A DNA stretch of 16,734 nt from Bacteroidales bacterium (GCA_017645985.1 JAGCNK010000179.1:1-16734); one strand, 5' to 3'; positions 7,991-15,065 are shown, counted from the stretch's first letter. Translations and numbers: made by a program. The notes: generated from the letters alone by a model not told the origin.

Positions 7991-8446
7991 ATGGCAGAAC
8001 CAAACACCGAAATGCGGATCGACAAGTTTTTGTTCAACGTCCGCCTGTTCAAAACCCGCTCTATGGCAGCCGACGCCTGCGACAAGGGTCGCATTCTCAT
8101 CAACGGAGCGTCGGTGAAACCCGCCCGCGTGGTGCGTCCCGGCGACGAAATCAGCGTGAAGGTAAATCCTGTTTACCGCCGCTACAAAGTGCTGCTGCTG
8201 CTCAAGGGTAGGGTAGGAGCCGCCAAAGTGCCCGACTATATCACCGAAACCACCTCGCAGGACGACCTTTTCAAGCTGAAGATGATGACCGAGATGTCGC
8301 GTTTCTCGTTTGGCAAGCGCGACCGCGGCGCAGGACGTCCCACAAAGAAAGACCGCCGCGACATCGACCGCTTTTACGGTGGCGACGACGACGAATACGA
8401 TATGCTCGAAGGTTTCAGCCCTGATTTTGATACCGACGAGGAATAA
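7991..8446 (+). CDS. hslR: S4-domain RNA-binding protein, Hsp15-like
   Basis: The 151-residue product has an S4 RNA-binding domain at about residues 8-58 (MRIDKFLFNVRLFKTRSMAA, DKGRILINGASVKPARVVRPGDEI). This is the fold and sequence pattern of E. coli Hsp15 (HslR). In E. coli, Hsp15 binds free 50S subunits carrying nascent peptidyl-tRNA after premature translation stop and helps recycle them. That fits a neighbour encoding peptidyl-tRNA hydrolase 10 bp upstream. After the S4 domain comes a basic segment (FGKRDRGAGRPTKKDRRD) and then a very acidic tail rich in Asp and Glu ending DTDEE. The second Met (residue 8, base 8012) is an alternative start immediately before the domain. A palindromic terminator follows directly on the stop codon. 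Confidence 0.88.
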   Translation: MAEPNTEMRIDKFLFNVRLFKTRSMAADACDKGRILINGASVKPARVVRPGDEISVKVNPVYRRYKVLLLLKGRVGAAKVPDYITETTSQDDLFKLKMMTEMSRFSFGKRDRGAGRPTKKDRRDIDRFYGGDDDEYDMLEGFSPDFDTDEE

Positions 8447-8481
8447 AAAAAGTAGAGGCGCGATCTCCGCGGCTCTACTTT
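8445..8481. terminator. Bidirectional terminator, GTAGAGGCG palindrome
   Basis: AAAGTAGAGGCGCG (8449-8462) pairs with CGCGGCTCTACTTT (8468-8481), 14 positions with one G-G mismatch and an ATCTC loop. Seven A residues precede it (8445-8451). On the minus strand this is a strong stem followed by seven T residues, good for ending the DUF4412-like gene. On the plus strand the T tract is only TTTGT. It sits between convergent genes and is a member of the repeat family described in the findings. Confidence 0.8.
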
Positions 8482-8512
8482 GTACGAAAAAACATAGGTA
8501 ATTAAACTGTCT

Positions 8513-9097
8513 CTATCTAATTTTTACATCGGCGGGAACCTCGAAGATGCCTTCGGGGATGGTTCCGTTTTCGTCGAATGTGTCCATTACTGTCTCAATC
8601 TGGAACATTCCGCCGTCAACTACGGTCTTTACAGGGAAACCTTTCCAAATCCACACTGTTGACGATACCGACATGCCCATCTGCTCGGTGTTAACCTCGT
8701 ATTTCTTGCAGGGGCGGCCGTTGATGATTTCCTCGCCTTTCTCTTTGATCTTGTGTTTCTTTACCACCTCGGGAGTGAGGTTGAGAAAGTTTACCTGACC
8801 GTCGATCTTGCGGCCTTCCTTGGCGTTGATGTCGAACTGAACAGCACCGTCGGCCTGAGTTACCGACCTCATATTCATTACATTGCCGCCCATAGCCGAC
8901 ATGTCCATCTTGAACTCCGAAGCCTCTTGTTTGCCGTAGTCGGAGATGTAGTAGGTGGTAATCATAGGATTGCCCATCATCTCGGTCTTGGTAGTGATCA
9001 CTGCCTTTTCAAACTCGTATCTGGCTTCCTGAGCCTGTGCGCTTGCTGCTGCCACTACTAATGCGGCGGCTGCAAAAATCATTTTTGCTTTCATCAT
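8513..9097 (-). CDS. Secreted DUF4412-like protein
   Basis: The 194-residue product begins with a clear Sec signal peptide (MMKAKMIFAAAALVVAAASA, probable cleavage near AQA-QE at 22-23), so it should be periplasmic or exported. The mature part is beta-rich and has the look of DUF4412 proteins of Bacteroidetes: a start EARYEFEKAVITTKTEMMGNP, repeated Met-rich strands (MDMSAMGGNVMNM), a GRPCKKYEV strand and a TVWIWKGFPVKT strand, ending EVPADVKIR. The order 'modified by a metal or ion, then W-x-W-K-G-x-P' resembles lipoprotein-carrier folds, but no function is established and I assign none. Two Met codons start the gene; either gives the same signal peptide. A perfect -7 element lies about 50 bp upstream, so it is probably monocistronic, ending at the bidirectional terminator. 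Confidence 0.8.
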   Translation of the reverse strand: MMKAKMIFAAAALVVAAASAQAQEARYEFEKAVITTKTEMMGNPMITTYYISDYGKQEASEFKMDMSAMGGNVMNMRSVTQADGAVQFDINAKEGRKIDGQVNFLNLTPEVVKKHKIKEKGEEIINGRPCKKYEVNTEQMGMSVSSTVWIWKGFPVKTVVDGGMFQIETVMDTFDENGTIPEGIFEVPADVKIR

Positions 9098-9145
9098 TCT
9101 TTTTTTTTAATAATTAAACAATTGTCTTTTGCTTTTTTTGCACAG

Positions 9146-9153
9146 CAAACATA
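9146..9153 (-). promoter_or_regulatory. Candidate -7 element for the DUF4412-like gene
   Basis: On the minus strand the sequence is TATGTTTG, an exact TANNTTTG match, 48 bp before the start codon. No TTTG is found at the expected -33 distance. The rest of the 137-bp gap up to 9234 holds AT-rich DNA and no clear terminator for the lipoprotein gene upstream. Confidence 0.45.
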
Positions 9154-9234
9154 CCGTTAAAAAATAAGCAGTGAGCATAATTTTAGATGAAACGCTCAAA
9201 ACGGTCGATAAAGCAGCCTAATTGTCGGACGAAA

Positions 9235-10035
9235 TTATTTTTTCACATCCTTGGCGAGCCTTACGCCGAAGGTGAACGCCGACGTGTTGCATCCACGCTT
9301 GGGCCAGATAGCACCCGGTTCGATGCTCATATAGTCGTCGGTGGGCAGCCAGTATCCGCCAGAGGGATAGTCGTCGAAACGTGTGGCGTTGAACGACAGG
9401 AACATGGCTCCGGCGTCTTGCATAGCCTTCCATTCGTCGGCAGTGTAAGTGTTGGCAGGCGACAGGTCGGTCTTGTAGTTTTTGAGAGCCATCTGGTCGC
9501 TCCAGGTGCGCAGCGAGTCGGCAGGCACGGGATTGAACTTGAGCGAGCCTTCGGCCTTGAAGTTGTCGGGCAGCACCACAATGCCTTTCACATTGTTTAC
9601 CATAGCCCATGCGGTAAGGTTGGCTGCGTTTTCGCGTTTGAGAATAAGGTATTCCCATTCTTCGCCGGTGAGCGATCGCCAGATGCCTCCCTCGTTGCCG
9701 CCGTTGGTTATCGGGTTTTTGCCCCAGTCCACAAACTTGTCGGACGATTTGGCGGGATTGTCGCCTGTGCCCCAGTCAAATAGATCCCAGAAAACGGTGT
9801 CGGTTTCAGCCATCTTGTCGCGCTCCTTGCTCAGGCATTGCCATTGGTTGTCGGCAAAGCGGTAAGTCTTGGTGGAGGGCTGGTATTGGAGGTTGCCCTG
9901 CGCAAATTTCACCCTCTGGGTAGGGCTTATCGAAAATTCTCCGTTGAGTGCTCCCGGATCTTCGGGACCGCACGATGTGGCCACGCATACTGCCGCAGCC
10001 ATTGCCATAAGAGGCATAAATGCAGTTTTTTTCAT
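9235..10035 (-). CDS. Probable surface lipoprotein with FISUMP-like domain
   Basis: The 266-residue product begins MKKTAFMPLMAMAAAVCVATSC. Cys22 at the end of a short hydrophobic segment suggests signal peptidase II processing, although Ala rather than Leu is at -3. CGPED after the cleavage site is acidic, loosely like the lipoprotein export signals that send Bacteroidetes lipoproteins to the cell surface. The rest (FSISPTQRVKFAQGNLQYQP, WDLFDWGTGDNP, WRSLTGEEWEYLILKR, GGYWLPT, FTFGVRLAKDV) follows the pattern of an abundant Bacteroidales/Fibrobacter family with a C-type-lectin-like or formylglycine-enzyme-like fold, often called the Fibrobacter succinogenes major paralogous domain. Members are mostly of unknown function; ligand binding at the surface is inference. 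The gene starts 62 bp downstream of the leucine-rich-repeat gene stop on the same strand, with no obvious own promoter, so the two may be co-transcribed. Confidence 0.7.
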   Translation of the reverse strand: MKKTAFMPLMAMAAAVCVATSCGPEDPGALNGEFSISPTQRVKFAQGNLQYQPSTKTYRFADNQWQCLSKERDKMAETDTVFWDLFDWGTGDNPAKSSDKFVDWGKNPITNGGNEGGIWRSLTGEEWEYLILKRENAANLTAWAMVNNVKGIVVLPDNFKAEGSLKFNPVPADSLRTWSDQMALKNYKTDLSPANTYTADEWKAMQDAGAMFLSFNATRFDDYPSGGYWLPTDDYMSIEPGAIWPKRGCNTSAFTFGVRLAKDVKK

Positions 10036-10097
10036 GTCGATTGGTTTTTTATGAGTTTAAAATTGATGTATGTTTTTGTATGCTAATATACTAAAAA

Positions 10098-12716
10098 TCA
10101 TCTTACTATCACCTTGAAAGTCATTTTTTCGCCGTTTGATATTACTGCGCCGGTGTATATGCCCTGAGGCAGTGAGATGGTGGTGGTTTTGTCGGCAACG
10201 CGCTGTTTCAGTACGATGTTGCCGCTGCTGTTGTATATCCGCAGTGTGTACTCGGTGCCTGGCTCGTAATCGGATATCTCGATGGTGAAAGGTTTGCCTT
10301 CGGCGGCGGGGTTGGGATACGTGGTTACCGACGGCGAGTTCTTTTTTAGGGAGGCGGGCGTTTCCCAGGGGCATGCGTGTATGTAGCCGTTGATCAGCGT
10401 GTAGTACGAGCCGGAGAGGGTGGGTTCGGTGAAATATTGGCGTTTGCCGTTGGCGAGCTCCTCGTCGTTGTTGTAGCGGTACCATTGGTAAGTTTCAAAC
10501 CTTCTGCAGGCGTTGTTTACAAATATCACGTTTTTGTATAGCTGCATTATCATATTCTCCACGGCGGTGATGGTGAGGGTGAAGTCAAGCTCCTTGTTGT
10601 AGCTTTCGCCTTTAAACAATGCCTTGCATTTGTATTCGCCAGGGAGCGACGGCAGCTGGTCTATCTCCACGCTGTTGTTCTGCTGGATGGGATATTCTTT
10701 TGATTTGCCGTCGATAGTTATTTCGCAGCTCTGAGGCTCGGGGTCGCCGTTGGTGGTGAAGCGAAGAAATGTGGTTTTTTCCAAATGGTTGCAGAAATCT
10801 CTCCAGTTGTTGGGGAAGGTTATGTTGTTGGTTTCGAGCTCAGGACCTATAGTTGTAGGTTTCCAATACAAGGTTACGTTATATGCGCCGTGTGTGTTTT
10901 TAGGGATTACTATAGATGTATTGGTGCTTCCGGAGATTTTTGGGTTTGTTAATGATACGTATTCCCAATGATCAAAACTAATATCATTTGGAGGGTTTAT
11001 CGTTGCACCATCTTCGAATTTATACTCTTGTTGAAGCGCAGAAAAATCGTATTTGTCTTTTTCATCGGCGTTTTGGTATTTAATAGCGTATATTCCATCA
11101 GATAGGTATCCAGGCTGTTCACTGTAGCCATCGATAATCGCGTATTCAATACCAATGTTGCTTTCGTCGAATTTTGTGCCGTTTTCACCAACAAGATTAG
11201 TGTTGCCTCTGAATACCATACCGTTTTCGAACAAAGATGTATTTTTTGTAATGTTATTCCAACCATCGTTTACCAATATGGTTTTGAGCTGGTTTTCAGG
11301 TTCATCGTCGTATCCAGTATAGTCAAACATCATATAAATATCGATTGTGGTTCTGTAGTCGTTGGAAGCAACGTCAAATTGTCTCAGGTCTATTATTTCA
11401 AGGTTTGGGCAATCGCGGAACATGCTCTCCATACTATTGACCTTCTCAGTGTTGAATGATGGGCCAAATGTTATTTGATTGAGTTTGTAACAATTTTGAA
11501 ACAATCCATCCATAACTTTAACATTTGACGTTTCAAGTCCGATTAAATCAAGTTTTTCGATATTTTTGCAATTAAGGAACATATTTTTCAAAGATTCTAC
11601 TTCTTTTGTGTTAATGTATTCAAAGCCTGTTATTTCTTCAAGATCCACAAATCCTGAAAACAAATGATCGCAGCCGTGTTTTCCAGGATCGTATCCTATA
11701 AAGTTTTCTGATATTATTACTTTCTTGATTATATCGTTAATCTCTGAAGTACCTGTATACCAGTCAGGTGTATCATTATAATTTAAATCGAAGACTTCTG
11801 TTGCACCTATACTTTTTGTGTCTTTCTCATTGTCGTAATACAATGTAAGAGTTGTTTCTTTAAGTATACCGTATGGTTCGTTTGGAAATATTTCAAAGTA
11901 TCCAATAATATTACCATTGTTATCAGTTACATTGAAGTGTCCCGAAAGCATATCGCAGCCAAGGAACATATTCTCTGTGTTAGTTGAGCTTAAATCGCAT
12001 TCCTTTGATAAATAAATAAAATTAAGCATACTACAACCTGAGAACATTTCTGATGTGTTAGCAGGATTGTTGAGGTTAATATGTCTTAAATCAATTCCGT
12101 TTAGAGTGCTGCAATTTTTGAACATCTGTGAGAAATTATTTCCATTCTCGTTGGTTGAAGTAGTGTTGTTGAATTTGACATATTGCAATTGTGTACATCC
12201 CGAAAACATTTCATCAAAATATGTTACTTGGCTGATATCTAATTCGCTGAGTGCCACATCTTTCAGCGACGTACAGCCTTTAAACATACCTTTCATAGTA
12301 TGAACTGCAGTTTTTTGTAAATTGTCTAAGCCTTCGATTTTGTCTAATGCAGTGAATCCTTCAAACCAGTATTCGAATGAAGATATTGGCACGTTGTCGA
12401 CCAAAAGAGAAGCGTCGAATGTTACTTTTTCTACAGTCGTGATTTCACTGCTTGATTGCCAACCTGGTGTAGCACCCGTAGGCACTCTGAATTTGTGTCC
12501 ATTATCTTCGCCAAAAAAGTCGTAATAGATGTACAATGTTTTAAATCCTAGTTCATCGTTTTTAATCTCTCCAAAGATTTCTTTTTGCTGCGCTTCTGCC
12601 TTTTGAGTTTGCAGCATAGCAACAAATACAAAAAATAGTATGAGAGTAAATTTCGTTTTATAAATTACCCACCCCATTAGCTTTTTATAATGTTTGATAT
12701 GGTATCTGGCGTTCAT
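10098..12716 (-). CDS. BspA-like leucine-rich-repeat protein with T9SS sorting domain
   Basis: The 872-residue product starts at MNARYHIKHYKKLMG (base 12716). A longer open frame to 12935 runs into the tRNA and is rejected. A basic region and hydrophobic segment (FTLILFFVFVAM) ending AEAQQ form a long signal peptide; Met14 (base 12677) is a possible alternative start. Residues of roughly 90-500 contain DUF285-type leucine-rich repeats, each with M/LFxxCxxL followed by a leucine-rich strand (MFKGCTSLKDVALSELDIS, MFSGCTQLQYV, MFKNCSTLNGIDLRHINL, MFLNCKNIEKLDLIGLETS, MFRDCPNLEIIDLRQFDV). An Ig-like/InlB-like region follows, then a YQWYRYNN module, and residues 795-872 (YPNPAAEGKPF to FKVIVR) are a type A T9SS (Por) sorting domain. 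It is thus outer-membrane exported and surface-anchored or released; adhesion is the usual role of BspA relatives, inferred here. Base composition changes sharply within the gene near 10860. No consensus promoter is clear. Confidence 0.9.
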   Translation of the reverse strand: MNARYHIKHYKKLMGWVIYKTKFTLILFFVFVAMLQTQKAEAQQKEIFGEIKNDELGFKTLYIYYDFFGEDNGHKFRVPTGATPGWQSSSEITTVEKVTFDASLLVDNVPISSFEYWFEGFTALDKIEGLDNLQKTAVHTMKGMFKGCTSLKDVALSELDISQVTYFDEMFSGCTQLQYVKFNNTTSTNENGNNFSQMFKNCSTLNGIDLRHINLNNPANTSEMFSGCSMLNFIYLSKECDLSSTNTENMFLGCDMLSGHFNVTDNNGNIIGYFEIFPNEPYGILKETTLTLYYDNEKDTKSIGATEVFDLNYNDTPDWYTGTSEINDIIKKVIISENFIGYDPGKHGCDHLFSGFVDLEEITGFEYINTKEVESLKNMFLNCKNIEKLDLIGLETSNVKVMDGLFQNCYKLNQITFGPSFNTEKVNSMESMFRDCPNLEIIDLRQFDVASNDYRTTIDIYMMFDYTGYDDEPENQLKTILVNDGWNNITKNTSLFENGMVFRGNTNLVGENGTKFDESNIGIEYAIIDGYSEQPGYLSDGIYAIKYQNADEKDKYDFSALQQEYKFEDGATINPPNDISFDHWEYVSLTNPKISGSTNTSIVIPKNTHGAYNVTLYWKPTTIGPELETNNITFPNNWRDFCNHLEKTTFLRFTTNGDPEPQSCEITIDGKSKEYPIQQNNSVEIDQLPSLPGEYKCKALFKGESYNKELDFTLTITAVENMIMQLYKNVIFVNNACRRFETYQWYRYNNDEELANGKRQYFTEPTLSGSYYTLINGYIHACPWETPASLKKNSPSVTTYPNPAAEGKPFTIEISDYEPGTEYTLRIYNSSGNIVLKQRVADKTTTISLPQGIYTGAVISNGEKMTFKVIVR

Positions 12717-12796
12717 AATACTATGTGTTTTTTTTTGATTATTTATTTTAATGCAATAATAAAGAAAAAATTGATATGTAGGGTAAAGGTGGGGAT

Positions 12797-12829
12797 AAAA
12801 AAATAGAGACGCAAATACTTGCGTCTCTA
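12797..12829 (-). terminator. tRNA-Leu terminator, TAGAGACGC palindrome
   Basis: TAGAGACGCAA (12804-12814) pairs perfectly with TTGCGTCTCTA (12819-12829), 11 bp around an ATAC loop. On the minus strand it is followed by seven T residues (12803-12797), a textbook intrinsic terminator 28 bp after the tRNA 3' end. The arm is of the same family as the palindromes at 7369 and 8449. Confidence 0.85.
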
Positions 12830-12857
12830 CAATCAAAAAATCTATTTCAGTTTTCTG

Positions 12858-12941
12858 TACCCCAGGCCGGGATCGAACCGGCAAGGATGTTACTCCATTG
12901 GTGTTTGAGACCAACGCGTCTACCAATTCCGCCACCAGGGC
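12858..12941 (-). tRNA. tRNA-Leu (anticodon CAA)
   Basis: This 84-nt class II tRNA reads UUG codons. The minus strand shows acceptor arm GCCCTGG/CTGGGGT, D arm GCG-GAATTGGTAGA-CGC, anticodon stem TTGGT/ACCAA with loop CTCAAAC (anticodon CAA), a long variable arm (GGA-GTAACA-TCC), and T arm GCCGG-TTCGATC-CCGGC. The discriminator is A73 (12858). CCA is not encoded, since CAG follows, and must be added enzymatically. The acceptor stem has three G-U pairs (1-72, 5-68, 6-67). The tRNA has its own promoter and terminator. Exact ends are set from the 7-bp acceptor. Confidence 0.95.
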
Positions 12942-12958
12942 AAGTGGTTTTCACGCCG

Positions 12959-12988
12959 CAAATGTAGGCAATATTTTTAATCTGCAAA
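12959..12988 (-). promoter_or_regulatory. Promoter for tRNA-Leu
   Basis: Minus-strand TTTG (12988-12985) and TACATTTG (12966-12959), 18 nt apart, one short of the usual 19-21. The -7 element lies between the flippase stop and the tRNA; the -33 element is inside the last codons of the flippase gene. Transcription would start about 10 nt before the mature tRNA 5' end. Confidence 0.6.
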
Positions 12989-13954
12989 AATTTTTTCGCT
13001 TTTTTTTGATACAAAATACAATACTGTTCCTATGATGCACGGAATCAGTATGTTGATAATCCACAATACAGCCGACGATGCTGCGGGAACAAGCGGATTC
13101 TGAGTGAATGGCTGCAGCACCACCGCCGACACCGAGCATCTCACGCCCAGTTCGGCAAGGGCGGGACGCGGCACAAAGCTGATTATGCCGTAGATTACAA
13201 ACACGGCAGTCATACCGTCGGCTATGCCGATATTGATACCGAATGTTTTGAGCAGCAGATAGTTCTGTATGCAGTAAACGCAGTAGCGCAGTGCGCTGAT
13301 GATTATTATCCGGTGCTTGGCTGCAGGAGTGTAGCTGCCGAAAAACTCCAGTTTGGCTGTGAGCCGTTGCCAGCGATTTTTTGCCGCGGGTATCAGCGCA
13401 GTGGGTTTGTAAAATATGGCTGCGGCTGCGGCTGCTATGATGGCGAATGCCGCCGCAAACCACCACGAGGTGATAAATGAGGCATTTTGAATGTTCACGC
13501 CTTGCAGCATGAACCACAACGCGCCTGCCGCCGCCGACATAGCCATCACCGGCATCTGGCTTATGCCGCAGTATGCTGTGGCAAACGCTCCCTGAACACG
13601 GTTTGAGGGTTGTAGAACGGTGGCTCGTCCTACTGTTTCGCCTATACGGTTTGGGGTGAATGTTGACGGCGGCACACCTCGCAGCACCCCTTTTATGGCT
13701 GTTTTGATGGTTATTTTCTCTATGGGCATCACGGCTGTCTGCCATTTTGCCGACTCTAATATCCAGTTGGGAAGGCAAAGAAACAGTGCCATAAACAAAT
13801 ACTTGAATCCAAAGTTGTTGAAGTCGGTTATCTGCTCCAGTTCTTTAATGTTTTGAAAATGCGGAACCGACAATCTGTACAAGTAATAATAAAATGCGGC
13901 GGCAATGATTATTCCCGCCAGGCTTTTAATCAGACGGTATGTTTGTTTCTTCAT
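12977..13954 (-). CDS. Flippase-like membrane protein (LPG-synthase TM family), second copy
   Basis: The 325-residue product is a polytopic membrane protein with about seven hydrophobic segments. It resembles the lysylphosphatidylglycerol-synthase transmembrane family (also called the AglD/MprF flippase domain, PF03706-like). The key conserved part is GVPPSTFTPNRIGETVGRA with PNRIGE at residues 101-106, matching the family motif (P-x-R-x-GE), preceded by a W-containing segment (ESAKW, 67-71). A second conserved loop is SFVPRPALAELGVR near residue 258. The catalytic aminoacyl-transfer domain of MprF is absent, so lysinylation is not expected; lipid or glycolipid transport is inference from the family. 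Its start overlaps the end of the first copy by 29 nt, implying translational coupling. It is more diverged from the family consensus than the first copy, with Asn instead of Gly/Ser before RIGE. tRNA-Leu follows after 35 bp. Confidence 0.78.
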   Translation of the reverse strand: MKKQTYRLIKSLAGIIIAAAFYYYLYRLSVPHFQNIKELEQITDFNNFGFKYLFMALFLCLPNWILESAKWQTAVMPIEKITIKTAIKGVLRGVPPSTFTPNRIGETVGRATVLQPSNRVQGAFATAYCGISQMPVMAMSAAAGALWFMLQGVNIQNASFITSWWFAAAFAIIAAAAAAIFYKPTALIPAAKNRWQRLTAKLEFFGSYTPAAKHRIIIISALRYCVYCIQNYLLLKTFGINIGIADGMTAVFVIYGIISFVPRPALAELGVRCSVSAVVLQPFTQNPLVPAASSAVLWIINILIPCIIGTVLYFVSKKSEKIFAD

Positions 13955-14966
13955 CTTGTATGGCTGGCGGATTGTAGTCTTTGTTGATAACCGGCATCAG
14001 CAGCAGCGACAACGAGCCGAGTATAATGAACGAGATGTCCTGTAATCCGTGTATCACTAATGCGAACGCCCTTCCGTCGGGGTCGCGCTTAACGCCGTAC
14101 ATGGCAAGTGTCTCTATCACAATAAAATGCCACGTGCCCATACCTCCTGGCGACGGCACTATCACACCGAATGTGGCAAGCACAAACACCATAAGTCCCG
14201 TGGCGAGGGTTAGGTGCTCGGTAAATCCGAACGCCTTGAAACCGAGATACACGGCGTAGAAGTATACAAAATTGATGTACAGGCTGTGTAATATAAATAA
14301 GGTGCGGTGTTTTAGGTGGAGAATTGTGGTGAGTCCGTCGCGAAACTGATGCCAGATGCCGTTTATCTTGTCGCCAATGCCAAAAATGTTGCGGCGTATC
14401 GCGGTCTTTATCATCCATATACCTGCGGCAGTGAGTGCGGCAAGTATCAGTATAATGGGCACTATGTAGCTTTTAATCAGTTGTATGCGTTCCAGAATGC
14501 CGGGGTTGGCGGCTATCATATCCGACACTAGTCCCCATTGCGAGGCTATCACAACCACCGACACCACCAGCACAATGGCAAGGTCGGCGATGCGCTCTGT
14601 TACCACCGTGCCGAGACTTTTGGCAAACGGAATTTTCTCGTATTTGGCTATGAGTCCGCACCTTAGCACTTCGCCCGAGCGTGGTATAGCCATATTGCTG
14701 AGATACATCACCAGCACCGACATAAAAAGGTTGATGCTGCGAGGCTTGTAGCCCGACGGTTCGAGCAGCAGCCTCCACCGTGCCGCGCGGCTGTAATGGG
14801 CAGTGAGATAAAACACAGCTATAGCCACAATCCAGCCCCATCGGGTGTCGCCGAGCGCGTTGATCAGCGTGCCGATGTCCTGCCCACGGTATGCGAGCCA
14901 GAACAGCAGGAGGCCGATGGCAAAAAACGCCGCTATTTTGAGCCCTTTTTTCAGTTTGGTATCCAT
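13926..14966 (-). CDS. Flippase-like membrane protein (LPG-synthase TM family), first copy
   Basis: The 346-residue product has about eight hydrophobic segments and is a typical member of the lysylphosphatidylglycerol-synthase TM / UPF0104 family. Motifs seen: RAARWRLLLEP (60-70), MYLSNMAIPRSGEVLRC with PRSGE at 95-99, VVTERIADLAIVL with TERIAD at 122-127, and VPSPGGMGTWHF near residue 271. No soluble aminoacyltransferase domain follows, so it corresponds only to the flippase part of MprF-like proteins. Moving a lipid or lipid-linked sugar across the inner membrane is the likely but unproven role. It is the first gene of an overlapping pair with a paralogue. The start at 14966 follows AT-rich DNA with a TANNTTTG element 20 bp upstream on this strand. 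The divergent gene at 15066 shares the 99-bp intergenic space. Confidence 0.85.
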   Translation of the reverse strand: MDTKLKKGLKIAAFFAIGLLLFWLAYRGQDIGTLINALGDTRWGWIVAIAVFYLTAHYSRAARWRLLLEPSGYKPRSINLFMSVLVMYLSNMAIPRSGEVLRCGLIAKYEKIPFAKSLGTVVTERIADLAIVLVVSVVVIASQWGLVSDMIAANPGILERIQLIKSYIVPIILILAALTAAGIWMIKTAIRRNIFGIGDKINGIWHQFRDGLTTILHLKHRTLFILHSLYINFVYFYAVYLGFKAFGFTEHLTLATGLMVFVLATFGVIVPSPGGMGTWHFIVIETLAMYGVKRDPDGRAFALVIHGLQDISFIILGSLSLLLMPVINKDYNPPAIQDEETNIPSD

Positions 14967-14985
14967 TTTGGCACTTTTTAGGCGG

Positions 14986-14993
14986 CAAAAATA
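14986..14993 (-). promoter_or_regulatory. Candidate -7 element for the flippase pair
   Basis: Minus-strand TATTTTTG is an exact TANNTTTG match 19 bp before the ATG at 14966. There is no clear TTTG at -33 distance (TTTA lies too close), so a very short leader and a weak -33 element are implied. Confidence 0.4.
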
Positions 14994-15034
14994 AAAAATT
15001 TATTGCTAAACGTCGCCGTTTTATAAATAATCCT

Positions 15035-15042
15035 TATATTTG
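15035..15042 (+). promoter_or_regulatory. Candidate -7 element for the secreted-protein pair
   Basis: TATATTTG is an exact TANNTTTG match 23 bp before the ATG at 15066, in the divergent intergenic region. The -33 position is GTCG rather than TTTG. The same octamer with similar flanks (CCTTATATTTG) occurs in the promoter at 16655. Confidence 0.5.
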
Positions 15043-15065
15043 GAATATAAAATAATGCAAAAGGT

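Noticed and set aside
9187..9783. 198-codon plus-strand frame opposite the lipoprotein gene
   Set aside because: It is antisense to a gene with a signal peptide and family motifs, and no promoter element precedes it.
10036..10097. Possible promoter or terminator between the repeat protein and the lipoprotein
   Set aside because: Only a 4-bp GTAT/ATAC stem and no TANNTTTG match were found, too weak to call.
12717..12935. 73-residue N-terminal extension of the repeat protein, beginning MAELVDALVSNTNG, which runs through tRNA-Leu
   Set aside because: Those residues are simply a translation of the tRNA and its terminator. This peptide is a known type of spurious call on Leu tRNAs. A signal peptide begins at the internal MNARY start, so the gene starts at 12716.
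12951..13778. 275-codon minus-strand frame overlapping the second flippase gene
   Set aside because: Its composition (rich in His, Arg, Ser, Cys) is typical of an out-of-frame reading, while the overlapping frame has membrane helices and family motifs.
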